A stretch of DNA of 57,359 bases from Pseudoalteromonas sp. Z1A8. Lineage in GTDB: Bacteria > Pseudomonadota > Gammaproteobacteria > Enterobacterales > Alteromonadaceae. The notes below the pieces were generated by a model. That model made no database searches. It was not told the origin of the DNA and was given only the letters and a program-made list of their open reading frames with translations. The stretch is taken from contig NZ_WTLB01000029.1 in the NCBI RefSeq assembly GCF_011378855.1, forward strand, positions 1-57,359, given 5' to 3'. The translations under genes and the position numbers were made by a program. Shown piece by piece: positions 25,793 to 34,721 of the stretch (its first letter is position 1; the number at the start of each line of letters is the position of its first letter).

Positions 25793-26602
25793 ATGATGTC
25801 GCAGTTGCAAAAGTTGTTTCAGCGTATAGACAAAAGCAAGATATTTCAATCATTTGTTATAGCTGTAATTATTGTTTCTGCCCTGACAGTAGGTGCACAC
25901 ACTTACTCACTACATCCTAACGTAGAGCTTGCTCTAAATTGGATGGACGTTGGTATTACCGCATTCTTTTTAATTGAGCTAGTAATCCGCTTTATTGCAA
26001 GCAAAGGCATAAAAAACTTCTTTTCGAAGGGGTGGAATATATTCGACACAATCATAGTATTGGGCAGTTTATATCCTGCTGCTGGCTCTACTATGTTAAT
26101 TGCTCGTCTACTTCGCATATTTAGAGTACTGCGATTGGTATCGATGATCCCAGAGCTGCGCTTATTGGTTAATTCACTCCTTAAAGCAATTCCGCAAATG
26201 GGTTATATAGCCCTGTTAATGTTTGTTATTTTTTATATATACGCTGCAATGGGTAGCATGATGTTTGCTGAAATAAACCCCGTACTTTGGCAAGACGTTT
26301 CAATCTCTATGCTCACCCTATTTAGGGTGGCAACATTTGAAGATTGGACCGACATAATGTACGAAACAATGGCGGTGTACGAACTAAGCTGGATTTATTA
26401 CCTTACGTTTATATTTTTAACCGCATTTGTATTTTTAAATATGATGGTAGGTGCCATTTTAGAAGTTATGAGTGAGGAGCACCGTAAAGCGCGAGAAGAG
26501 CTCGCAGATAATAGCTCATTACCTGCAACGCAAGGGCAAGTAAACGAGCTGCAATCACAAATTGCTGAGCTTAAAGAGCTATTGAGTAACCGCAAAAACT
26601 AA
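25793..26602 (+). CDS. Voltage-gated-type cation channel (ion transporter family)
   Basis: A single-domain, six-helix inner-membrane channel that would assemble as a tetramer. The S4-like segment RLLRIFRVLRLVS (about residues 105-117) has arginines at every third position. The pore loop carries TFEDWTD at about 181-187, comparable to TLESW in NaChBac-type sodium channels. A coiled coil at the C-terminus (QGQVNELQSQIAELKELL) fits a tetramerisation bundle. A longer frame opens at a TTG (25745); the ATG at 25793 has AGGA 10 bp upstream and starts like relatives, giving 269 residues. The selectivity (Na+ or Ca2+) is not settled by the filter. Confidence 0.88.
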   Translation: MMSQLQKLFQRIDKSKIFQSFVIAVIIVSALTVGAHTYSLHPNVELALNWMDVGITAFFLIELVIRFIASKGIKNFFSKGWNIFDTIIVLGSLYPAAGSTMLIARLLRIFRVLRLVSMIPELRLLVNSLLKAIPQMGYIALLMFVIFYIYAAMGSMMFAEINPVLWQDVSISMLTLFRVATFEDWTDIMYETMAVYELSWIYYLTFIFLTAFVFLNMMVGAILEVMSEEHRKAREELADNSSLPATQGQVNELQSQIAELKELLSNRKN

Positions 26603-26620
26603 TCTGTTCAGAGTACTAAA

Positions 26621-26652
26621 GCACCCACTTAAAGTTTAAACAAAGTGGGTGC
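26621..26652. terminator. Terminator between the channel and DUF748-like genes
   Basis: GCACCCACTT (26621-26630) pairs perfectly with AAGTGGGTGC (26643-26652) between two convergent genes. The T tail is weak. Confidence 0.7.
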
Positions 26653-26691
26653 CGTTTAAAATTCTAATAAAAGTAGAATTACCAAAGCGCT

Positions 26692-27816
26692 TTAATTTCC
26701 CTCGTTATCAGGTTTGTTATCTGTATCTTCAAAAGAAATAACGTTATCGACTTTCATTTTAAAGGCATCAAAAAAAGCATTTTTTAGCACCGAAATAACT
26801 GCTTGGAAAGTCGACACATCTGCATTATCTAATTGCCCCTCTATGGGAATACGTGCAGCTACAAGCTTAGATTCATCGTTTTCAAGTATAGAGCTGAGCA
26901 AATCAACACTGCCTTCAAATATGGCCGTAAATATTCCATCGTCATCTTTTTTTATATCTTCGCGCCACGAAAAAACACGCAAGTTTTGAACGCCCGCTTT
27001 TACATAACCATTTAAGTTATTATCTTTAGCTACAAGCTCCATTGCTCCATCAATGCCACCGGCTTCAATATCAAACGGTGTATACACTTTAAATACAGTG
27101 TCTAAATTTTTAACTGAAAAGCGCTGTACCTCTGCATTAAAATCAAAATTAGCCTGTTTGCTAAAAGGGTCAAGCTTGCCATTAAGCTTTAATGCAGCCT
27201 CCCCCATTAATGCACCTTCTACATTTAGAGTAGTCACGAGTGTTTTTGATAGGTTTTGTGCGTTAGTTATGTTTTCAATCTTGGCATTAATATTTGATAT
27301 AAAAGTAGGCTTTTCACCGCTATTCGTTGTATTAACTAAAGATAGCTTTCCTTTCTCAATGGTTAAGGTATCAATAGAAAAAAGTACTAAATTATTAGCG
27401 AGCCCTACCCAGGTAGTTTCATCTTTTACTTGTTGATTTTGCTCAGAAGCATTGGGGTCTTTATCATATATAACTATTTCAGGGCGCGTAAAGGCCATAT
27501 TTGTTACTAAGTTGCCCTTTAAAAGGGCTGACCACGCAAGTGAAAAATCAAGCGTTTGAATACTCAATAAAGGCTTAGGAGCTGAAGTTTCATCAACAGC
27601 GTAAATTTCAACGTCGTCAATTGCGTAAGCGCCACGATATAAAAATAAATCTACATCGCCCACATGCCCTGTAACACCTTGTGTATGTTTTAGCTGATAA
27701 TTTACGTAGTACTGAAGCGCAAAAGGCGCGGCTATTCTGGCAATAATAAGGACTAATAAGATAGCCGCCAATGAGTTAAACCATTTGCTATGAAATACAT
27801 TATAAATCGAACCCAT
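26692..27816 (-). CDS. DUF748/AsmA-like envelope protein
   Basis: A 374-residue protein with one N-terminal transmembrane helix (about 14-34) and a long periplasmic beta-rich part rich in LxL repeats and sections such as GHVGDVDLFLYRGAYAIDDVEIY. That pattern is typical of DUF748 and related AsmA-like proteins. These are large bridges or chaperone-like proteins in the envelope; this one is short for the class. AAAGGAAATTATAATG gives a clear start. It is convergent with the channel gene and has a 514-bp non-coding region upstream containing element B. Confidence 0.7.
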   Translation of the reverse strand: MGSIYNVFHSKWFNSLAAILLVLIIARIAAPFALQYYVNYQLKHTQGVTGHVGDVDLFLYRGAYAIDDVEIYAVDETSAPKPLLSIQTLDFSLAWSALLKGNLVTNMAFTRPEIVIYDKDPNASEQNQQVKDETTWVGLANNLVLFSIDTLTIEKGKLSLVNTTNSGEKPTFISNINAKIENITNAQNLSKTLVTTLNVEGALMGEAALKLNGKLDPFSKQANFDFNAEVQRFSVKNLDTVFKVYTPFDIEAGGIDGAMELVAKDNNLNGYVKAGVQNLRVFSWREDIKKDDDGIFTAIFEGSVDLLSSILENDESKLVAARIPIEGQLDNADVSTFQAVISVLKNAFFDAFKMKVDNVISFEDTDNKPDNEGN

Positions 27817-28330
27817 TATAATTTCCTTTACCTAATACCTTAAAAATGAGTATTTTAAACATGTAAAAATTACGCAAAATTGTAATAACACTACGTATAA
27901 AACATCTAAAATACATCGTTATACCAATTCCATTAAGTATGTGATCTAAATTTTACGCCGAAAAAATAATTCAGTTCTAGGCGTAAATTGATGTAAATGG
28001 TTGTTCCCTTTACGAAATTTACAACAAAGAAATGGGTTGTTTTAGCAAGTAAAATAGATCAGCTATTTATTGGAATTGGTATTAATAGCCTAAATGTAGC
28101 TAAAGGCGCTAATGTACGTATTAATAGCAAAGGCTGTACCAATTCAAAAATAAAATATGCCTATGAAAATTAAAAAGTGTAGGTAGGGAAATATACTGCG
28201 GTAGAGAAAATCTGTTATGGCTTACAATTTATCTAAAACTAGCTTAAATCTGGTATTTCAAATAGAACATTACTGCACAATCTTAATTTATGCAGCAATG
28301 CTTAATTGAATATATAGTGGATACGTATCT
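27817..28330. other. 514-bp intergenic region with element B
   Basis: It contains repeat element B (27922-28081). The rest, roughly 100 bp upstream of the DUF748-like gene and 249 bp after element B, holds no recognisable gene, only AT-rich DNA. A lone TACCAATT at about 28138 lacks a partner end. Confidence 0.6.
27922..28081. repeat. MITE-like element B (TACCAAT ends)
   Basis: The ends are exact inverted repeats: TACCAATTCCA on the left and TGGAATTGGTA on the right. TTA flanks both sides (27919-27921 and 28082-28084). The interior has its own symmetry (GTGATCTA near 27940 against TAGATCA near 28055) and resembles the GTGATCTA end of element A. It contains no open reading frame. Confidence 0.8.
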
Positions 28331-30247
28331 TTAGTTTATCAGTGCTAATGCTTTATCAAACCTAACCGGTTTACTGAATATAAAGCCTTGGTATTTATCA
28401 ATTTGTAAACTTTGTAATAACGTTAACTGAGCTGTGTTTTCTACGCCCTCCGCTATTACTTGGCAACCAATCATATGCGACATGTTAGTTACCGCAGATA
28501 CAATACTTTTATCTTTTGAGCATTCACAAATATTATCAATGTAAGATTTATCTATTTTAATATAATCAACTGATAGCTCTTTTAAAACCGATATAGAAGA
28601 AAACCCAGTACCAAAGTCGTCAATAGAGATACGTACACCGGTATTTTTTATGGCCGTAATCACTTTTGACAAATACGGTAAATTTTTAATCATCACTGTT
28701 TCTGTTATTTCTAAATGGACATTGTATGGTTTAACTGCGTATCTATTTAAAAGCCCAACCAAAAATTCTAAAAAGTTATGGTTTTCTAGTTGCAACACAG
28801 ACACATTAATAGACAATCCAATCTTACTATTTACCGCATTTAACTTACTTAGGCTCGCAATAGCTTGCTCAAGTACAAACTCACCTAATATATTAATTTT
28901 TCCATATCGCTCAGCAATATCTATAAATTCTGAAGGCGGAATAAATTCATCATTAAATTGCCAACGAAGCAGTACTTCAAACGTGGTTATTTCGTTTGTA
29001 GCTATATCAACAATAGGTTGATAGCAAAGATGAAAATCACCTTTTTCTAGACATTCTTTAATAGAACTACGAAGTACTTCTTCTCTTTTAAGCGATTCAT
29101 GCATCCGCTCGTCAAATACCGATATTTCGTTACGGCTTTTCTTACCTTCATACATAGCCACATCAGCATATTTAATCGCGTCTTCAAGAACAAAATTTTC
29201 GCGCGTAAAATACAGCCCAACCTTAAAAGAAGGATTTACTTGATAGTTATCCATACTCACTGTTTTCGTTAAAGTTTTAACTAATCTAAAAACACAGTCA
29301 AAAAGTTCATCTTCGGTGTTACTACGAGAATAAAAAATAAACTCATCCCCTCCCCACCTACACGCAATAAAGTCGCCTTGGGTTTGTGTTTCAACTAAGC
29401 GTTTACCTGTTTGGGCTAATACAAAGTCACCAAAATCATGGCCATATTTATCGTTGATGATTTTAAAGTCATCCATATCTAAAAATAAAACAGCTTTAAT
29501 ATCATCGTTTTGATCGGCTAAATCTAGTTCAACATTAGAAACAAAACTCCCCCTGTTAAACAATTTAGTTAGATTGTCTTTTTGCTCTAAAAGGATTATT
29601 TGTTCAGTACGAACTTGCACTTCATTTTCTAAGTTTTCAATGAATTGATCTAACTTAAGTTCGTTATTAATAGATGACTTTACATCTTTTGCACTGCGTA
29701 TAGCCGTTACAAAACACAATATAAACCATAAAACGAGTCCTAAAACACCTAATACATTTTCATCTTCTATTGGCTGTAAAAGTAATAAAATACTAAATGG
29801 AACCAACAAGCAGGTTATGTACGACAGTGATGAGCGAATATCAGAGGCTAAAACATTAACACCGCCACCAGCTAGGGAGCTAAAAACAACCAGAGAGACA
29901 AATTTCTCCTGTATTCCCATGTTTTCATAAAACAAAATCGGGAAAGCAGCCCATGTTAAAGCTGTTAATAATAAACCAATAAAATACAACTGATATTTAA
30001 AAGGGTGTGTTTTGTTAACAAATACATGACTAACTATTCGAAGTAACGAAATAAGCGTTAGCGTAAAAAACCAGTAAAGTTTTTCTTGAGAGGCACTGTG
30101 ATTAATACTGCTAAAAATAAGAAAACAAGAAACAACCGTATTTATAGCGATTGCAGAAATAAAATAAGAGCTAACAAATGCTAACCGCTTATTGGCAAAA
30201 TTATTTATGTGAGAAGTCATTAATGTTACTTGAATAGGCTGTTGCAC
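28331..30247 (-). CDS. Membrane-anchored GGDEF-EAL protein
   Basis: A cyclic di-GMP turnover protein of 638 residues. About six hydrophobic segments (residues 15-185) form an N-terminal membrane sensor, followed by a short coiled coil. The GGDEF domain has RWGGDEF near residue 300, and the EAL domain has FEVLLRW near 422 with DDFGTGFSS near 545 and EGVEN near 605. Both active sites look intact by motif. There is no RxxD inhibitory site before GGDEF. The listed start is a GTG; an ATG at 30220 is also possible, and neither has a strong ribosome site. It is monocistronic, between element B and a terminator facing asd. Confidence 0.88.
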   Translation of the reverse strand: MQQPIQVTLMTSHINNFANKRLAFVSSYFISAIAINTVVSCFLIFSSINHSASQEKLYWFFTLTLISLLRIVSHVFVNKTHPFKYQLYFIGLLLTALTWAAFPILFYENMGIQEKFVSLVVFSSLAGGGVNVLASDIRSSLSYITCLLVPFSILLLLQPIEDENVLGVLGLVLWFILCFVTAIRSAKDVKSSINNELKLDQFIENLENEVQVRTEQIILLEQKDNLTKLFNRGSFVSNVELDLADQNDDIKAVLFLDMDDFKIINDKYGHDFGDFVLAQTGKRLVETQTQGDFIACRWGGDEFIFYSRSNTEDELFDCVFRLVKTLTKTVSMDNYQVNPSFKVGLYFTRENFVLEDAIKYADVAMYEGKKSRNEISVFDERMHESLKREEVLRSSIKECLEKGDFHLCYQPIVDIATNEITTFEVLLRWQFNDEFIPPSEFIDIAERYGKINILGEFVLEQAIASLSKLNAVNSKIGLSINVSVLQLENHNFLEFLVGLLNRYAVKPYNVHLEITETVMIKNLPYLSKVITAIKNTGVRISIDDFGTGFSSISVLKELSVDYIKIDKSYIDNICECSKDKSIVSAVTNMSHMIGCQVIAEGVENTAQLTLLQSLQIDKYQGFIFSKPVRFDKALALIN

Positions 30248-30346
30248 AGTGTAAACAGTTTACTTAAGTTCAATAATAAACAACAGTGAACATTCATAAA
30301 AAAGTATTGTTTAAGCCTCTTAAGCGGTTTTATAAGCCATTAAACG

Positions 30347-30377
30347 AAAAAGGGTTAGCAATTTGCCAACCCTTTTT
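30347..30377. terminator. Hairpin between the asd and GGDEF-EAL genes
   Basis: A 15-bp stem with one mismatch (30347-30361 and 30363-30377, core AAAAAGGGTT) can terminate transcription arriving from asd. It lies next to element C. Confidence 0.8.
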
Positions 30378-30398
30378 GTTAATACTGATTATATATTA

Positions 30399-30556
30399 TA
30401 CCAACTCGCTTAATTAAGAGATCTATTTTGAGAGAAGAAAATCGTGTCGATAACAAAGCAAAAATTTCGTTATTTAGTTGTTCAAAATCAGAAATTTTTA
30501 ACGTAGTTAGTGTCAGTTAACCCCTCAAATTGATCAAGTATTATTGCGAATTGGTA
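30399..30556. repeat. MITE-like element C (TACCAAC/ATTGGTA ends)
   Basis: The ends are TACCAACTCGC (30399-30409) and GCGAATTGGTA (30546-30556), inverted with one mismatch. TTA flanks both sides (30396-30398 and 30557-30559). The interior matches element A along most of its length, including ATTTAGTTGTTC near 30473 and TAAGAGATCTATTTTGAG near 30415. The right flanking TTA is the asd stop codon on the minus strand. Confidence 0.82.
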
Positions 30557-31696
30557 TTACTCACCATCAACAATAATGCGTAGCATACGACGAAGTGGCT
30601 CTGCCGCTCCCCATAAAAGCTGATCGCCTACTGTAAATGCACTAATGTACTTTGGCCCCATCGCTAATTTACGAATACGGCCAACAGGAATGCTTAAAGT
30701 GCCTGTTACTTTAACGGGTGTTAAATCAGTCGCACTAATATCGCGCTCGTTCGGAATAACTTTAACCCACTCGTTGTGAGACGCTAAAATTTCTTCAATT
30801 TTTTCTACGCTTATATCTTCACGTAATTTAATGGTCATTGCTTGAGAGTGACAACGCATAGCGCCAATACGCACACATAAACCGTCAATTGGCACTGGTT
30901 GCTTTGAAGAACCTAAAATTTTATTGGCTTCTACTTGCGCTTTCCATTCTTCTTTAGATTGACCACTTGGCATAGGCACGTCAATCCACGGGATCAAGCT
31001 ACCGGCAAGTGGCACACCAAATTGGTCTTGTGGTAAATCTTTTGATGCCATTGTTTCGCTTACTATTTTATCAATTTCTAAAATAGCAGAGCTTGGGTTA
31101 TCTAGTTTATCTGCAACACTTGCATGAATAGCACCCATTTGTGCAATAAGCTCTTTCATATTACGCGCACCGGCGCCCGATGCTGCTTGGTAAGTCATTG
31201 GGCTTACCCATTCAATTAGGTCTTGCTCAAATAAACCGCCTAATGCAAGTAGCATTAGCGATACTGTACAGTTACCGCCCACAAATGTTTTAACGCCTTG
31301 CGCTAAGCCTTGTTCAATTACATCTTTGTTTACAGGATCAAGCACTATTATGCTGTCCTCACTCATACGCAGTGCTGAAGCTGCATCAATCCAGTAACCA
31401 TCCCAACCCGACTCTCGAAGTTTTGGATATACCGCATTGGTGTAGTCACCGCCTTGGCAAGTAACAATAATATCCATTTTAGCAAGTTCGCTAATGTCAC
31501 TTGCATCTAGTAATGGTTTTGCGTCGCCTGCTATATCTGGGCCTAGTTGACCCGCTTGTGAGGTGGTGAAAAAGGTGGTGTCGATATGGGCAAAATCACT
31601 TTGCTGCTGCATACGTTCTAATAACACTGAGCCAACCATGCCTCGCCAACCGACTAATCCTACTTTTTTCATTGTTTGTTCCACTGTTTGATTCAT
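30557..31696 (-). CDS. asd: Aspartate-semialdehyde dehydrogenase
   Basis: It reduces aspartyl phosphate to aspartate semialdehyde with NADPH, the branch point toward lysine, diaminopimelate, methionine and threonine. The N-terminal Rossmann motif [14 protein letters not shown] and the catalytic Cys in [11 protein letters not shown] are clear, and the length fits the E. coli Asd class. The family start [11 protein letters not shown] corresponds to an ATG at 31672 (371 residues). The ATG at 31696 adds eight residues and also has a ribosome site (AAGG), so the exact start is open. No riboswitch is apparent upstream. The stop codon abuts element C. Confidence 0.95.
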   Translation of the reverse strand: MNQTVEQTMKKVGLVGWRGMVGSVLLERMQQQSDFAHIDTTFFTTSQAGQLGPDIAGDAKPLLDASDISELAKMDIIVTCQGGDYTNAVYPKLRESGWDGYWIDAASALRMSEDSIIVLDPVNKDVIEQGLAQGVKTFVGGNCTVSLMLLALGGLFEQDLIEWVSPMTYQAASGAGARNMKELIAQMGAIHASVADKLDNPSSAILEIDKIVSETMASKDLPQDQFGVPLAGSLIPWIDVPMPSGQSKEEWKAQVEANKILGSSKQPVPIDGLCVRIGAMRCHSQAMTIKLREDISVEKIEEILASHNEWVKVIPNERDISATDLTPVKVTGTLSIPVGRIRKLAMGPKYISAFTVGDQLLWGAAEPLRRMLRIIVDGE

Positions 31697-31831
31697 AAAA
31701 GATGCCTTAATACATTAAAAATTAAAATTCATTGCGTGAGATTTAATTTTTATTAACGTCAAAATAACACCACCAGCGCGCTAAAACTAGTGAATAAAGT
31801 AGAACTCAAATTTTTTTCATAGTCATAAAAA

Positions 31832-31854
31832 AACCCTGTATTAAATACAGGGTT
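31832..31854 (-). terminator. Terminator of the lipoprotein-receptor unit
   Basis: AACCCTGTATT (31832-31842) and AATACAGGGTT (31844-31854) form an 11-bp inverted repeat. On the minus strand it is followed by TTTTTTTAT, a classic intrinsic terminator, 50 nt past the receptor stop codon. Confidence 0.9.
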
Positions 31855-31906
31855 AGCGGTGGATTTATTCACCCCCTTACGAGGGGGATAACAATAAAAT
31901 AAACGC

Positions 31907-34624
31907 TTAAAACTCGTAGCTGTAACTTAAGTCAAAGGTAATGCCCTGCTCTTTAGAGCGAACAATAATATCTGATTGGGTTACTTCTTGATCTTCATCG
32001 AGTAAGTTTTTAACTTTAAATTTAACTTTAGAATTAAAATCAGGGTAGTACGTGTAAACTAAATCAAGTGAATGAAATGGTTGCTCGTAAGCATCGTCAC
32101 GATTAGCCACACCTGCTGCTAAAATACGCTCACCAAACACGTTATAAACAAGTGAGCTACTGTGCATACCATCAAGTGAATCGTAATTAAGTTGTAAGTT
32201 AACGACATATTGAGAGTGACCTGTCATACGCTTTTTAGGGTTAGTTAACGTACCAGCAAGTGCAGGATCGATAGACGCCTCAGAATCACTTATCGTAATG
32301 TTACCACTGGTAAATAAACCTTCTGCAGCAAACGTTAGGTCCTGAAGCCATTCAGCCTCAATACCGTAAACCTCGGCAGTTTCACCATTAATAAATGACG
32401 CAGAGTAATCTTCATCACCAATATTTAGCACAGTTTCGATAGGCGCAGTTATGTCTTTATAAAAGGCAGCTACACTAAATGAATTACCTGCTTGCCCGTA
32501 ATATTCATAACGCAGGTCATAGTTTTTAATGGGACTACTTTTTATACCTGTACGGCCAAATGTTCTGATATCAGTTAACGGGTCATAATAAGTTACCGGT
32601 ACAACTTCACGAAAGTCAGGTCGAACAACCGTTTCGCCATAACCTAAACGAATTTGATAATCGTCACTGCCTACGTAAGTAACTGACAATGCAGGATACC
32701 AATCATCTGTGACGATAGAGCCCGCTTCAATTTTTTCAGGATCGTAAAAAGTATTTAAGTCTTGCTGATCAAAAATAAGGCTAGATGTACCAATGGATGT
32801 TTGCTTAAACTCTTCATAACGAATACCACCACTGACTCTTATCCATTGATCGTAAAAAACATCAAACGACGCATAGCCGGCATCAACTTTTTGAGCGGCA
32901 ATGTAATCGTCGGCGTCAGGCGCTGTAGGCTCATTAAAATCAACTAAAATGGCGTTATTATTAATGAAGTCGTCAGTTAAAAAGCCACTGTTATTAAGTG
33001 GATCAGCACTTCCATCATTAATTGAAATACCCGAGCCACCACTGTTATTAATAGCAAAACTTGAGGTATTAAATAGTCGTGCCCTATCAGAGAAATCGTA
33101 ACCAAACTTAAACTCAACTTCCATCGCGTCAAAAGACAGTGGTAATGTAAGGTTACCGCCGTAGGACTTAACGCGCTCTTGCATATTTGTGTACGACATA
33201 ATTACGCGGTTATCATCGCCGGTTATAGTAGAACCCGCATAGCTGCCATCGTTATTATAACTATCACGAAATTCAAAATCCGCACTGGTAGGAATATCTG
33301 TCGTTGCTTTAGCTTCAGTGTATTGCCAATCAGCGCCTATTCCCATGTAATCTAAAAAGGTATGTTGACCAATAAATTGAGTAATATTTAACTGGCGCTC
33401 TTCGTAATTAAACGCATGGTTACGATTTGCAACGCCATCGCCTGCAATACTAAACGTAGAGCTACCTGCAGGGCTTTGCGAAATAGCAATTTCTGATTCG
33501 TCTTCATTATCGATAATATAAAGCTGTTGAGCTGAAATACTATGTGTACCAAGCCTATAAGAAAGGCTAAGCGATCCGTTATAACTTTGCGTCTCAGTGG
33601 TTACCTGTGAATTTTTGACTGTGTTGTAGCACGAGTTAGATACATCATCTGCTGTGGCAAGCGATGTTGTACAATCAATTGAACCATCCTGGTTTTTAAG
33701 ATCTTGAGTGATTACAGAGCTAAAACGCTCTTCAAAATCCCACTCATTTTTATATGCACCAGCCAGTAAAAAGCCAAATTTCCCGCCAAAGTAAGACTCT
33801 TCAAAGCTATCGCCATAATGCGCTTTAACATTATAACGAGGGTCTAACGACTCATCTTTTAGCTCATACCCACGTGGCAGTGACTTTAACAATGTATTGT
33901 TAATCGCTGTCGCTTGCTCAGCGCGGGTTTGCTCAGCATCAACAAAACCTTCACGACTTACTATATTACCAATACCAAAGTTACCACGGTATTGTGAAAT
34001 CGCATTGTTTAAAGCCTCTGGGATACCCTCTTCATTACGATTATACGTAAATCCATCGCCTGATGCCGTATCGTATCCTACGCCTACTTCAAATCCTGCT
34101 GTAAATTCACTAGGCGCTGTTTTAGTTCTTATATCAATATTACCGCCACCAAACGCAGCGGGCATATCTGGCGAATACGCTTTTTGAACAGCCATACTCT
34201 CAATAATACTGGCAGGAAATATATCTAATGGAATTACATTACGTGTTAAATCAGGGCTTGGAATATAAGCCCCATTTAATCGAGCACTTGAATAACGCTC
34301 GCCTAAACCGCGTACGTAAATAAACTTACCATCTACTAACGTCAAGCCTGTTACTCGCCTAAGTGCAGATGCAGCATCGCTATCGCCTGTACGTGCTAAT
34401 TGTTCAGAACCTAAAATATCGGCAACAAACGCTTGGTTTTTACGCTCTTCAACAACAGCGGCTGCGCTGCCTTGTAAGCGCGTACCTACAGCAACAACTT
34501 CTTCTATTTCTTGTGAATTAGTAAACTGTTCATCCGATTGGGCGGCAATAAGACTTGTAGACTGTGCAGCTAAGCCTAAGCCAATTGCCCAAGTAATTTG
34601 ATTGAGTCTATGTTTTTTAGACAT
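31907..34624 (-). CDS. TonB-dependent outer-membrane receptor, unknown substrate
   Basis: A 905-residue receptor with a signal peptide (about 1-29) and a plug domain from about 40 to 170. It has the motif set IYVRGLGERYSSARLNGAYIP and FGGGNIDIRTK, which marks a large proteobacterial subclass whose ligands are mostly unknown. A 22-strand barrel follows, ending in an aromatic C-terminus (YSYEF). The closest logic is not a siderophore receptor: it is the second gene of a unit with a beta-helix-like lipoprotein, 97 bp downstream of it, behind a PhoB-type promoter and next to a TonB2 energising operon. That makes a phosphorus compound or something scarce under phosphate limitation a testable guess. 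A weak hairpin at the junction could tune its expression relative to the lipoprotein. Confidence 0.9.
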   Translation of the reverse strand: MSKKHRLNQITWAIGLGLAAQSTSLIAAQSDEQFTNSQEIEEVVAVGTRLQGSAAAVVEERKNQAFVADILGSEQLARTGDSDAASALRRVTGLTLVDGKFIYVRGLGERYSSARLNGAYIPSPDLTRNVIPLDIFPASIIESMAVQKAYSPDMPAAFGGGNIDIRTKTAPSEFTAGFEVGVGYDTASGDGFTYNRNEEGIPEALNNAISQYRGNFGIGNIVSREGFVDAEQTRAEQATAINNTLLKSLPRGYELKDESLDPRYNVKAHYGDSFEESYFGGKFGFLLAGAYKNEWDFEERFSSVITQDLKNQDGSIDCTTSLATADDVSNSCYNTVKNSQVTTETQSYNGSLSLSYRLGTHSISAQQLYIIDNEDESEIAISQSPAGSSTFSIAGDGVANRNHAFNYEERQLNITQFIGQHTFLDYMGIGADWQYTEAKATTDIPTSADFEFRDSYNNDGSYAGSTITGDDNRVIMSYTNMQERVKSYGGNLTLPLSFDAMEVEFKFGYDFSDRARLFNTSSFAINNSGGSGISINDGSADPLNNSGFLTDDFINNNAILVDFNEPTAPDADDYIAAQKVDAGYASFDVFYDQWIRVSGGIRYEEFKQTSIGTSSLIFDQQDLNTFYDPEKIEAGSIVTDDWYPALSVTYVGSDDYQIRLGYGETVVRPDFREVVPVTYYDPLTDIRTFGRTGIKSSPIKNYDLRYEYYGQAGNSFSVAAFYKDITAPIETVLNIGDEDYSASFINGETAEVYGIEAEWLQDLTFAAEGLFTSGNITISDSEASIDPALAGTLTNPKKRMTGHSQYVVNLQLNYDSLDGMHSSSLVYNVFGERILAAGVANRDDAYEQPFHSLDLVYTYYPDFNSKVKFKVKNLLDEDQEVTQSDIIVRSKEQGITFDLSYSYEF

Positions 34625-34651
34625 GAGATAATCCTAATCAGGTTATACAAA

Positions 34652-34693
34652 AGAGGCGCCTTACGCTTAATATACAAGCCACAAAGCGCCTTT
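34652..34693 (-). terminator. Weak hairpin between lipoprotein and receptor genes
   Basis: AGAGGCGC (34652-34659) pairs with GCGCCTTT (34686-34693) at seven of eight positions. On the minus strand a CTCTTTTG follows. Partial termination or mRNA processing could set the lipoprotein above the receptor, which is common in such pairs. Confidence 0.45.
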
Positions 34694-34721
34694 AATTAGA
34701 GGTTATAAATGCAATACTTAG

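Noticed and set aside
26621..26652. Relation of the GCACCCACTT hairpin to the TGACACCCA repeats of the RAYT
   Set aside because: Only CACCCA is shared, and the hairpin sits between two convergent genes as a terminator should.
28138..28145. A lone TACCAATT near element B as another element end
   Set aside because: No partner inverted end or matching target triplet is within range.
31697..31906. A lysine riboswitch or other RNA upstream of asd
   Set aside because: The region holds the receptor's terminator and AT-rich DNA, with no conserved riboswitch elements visible.
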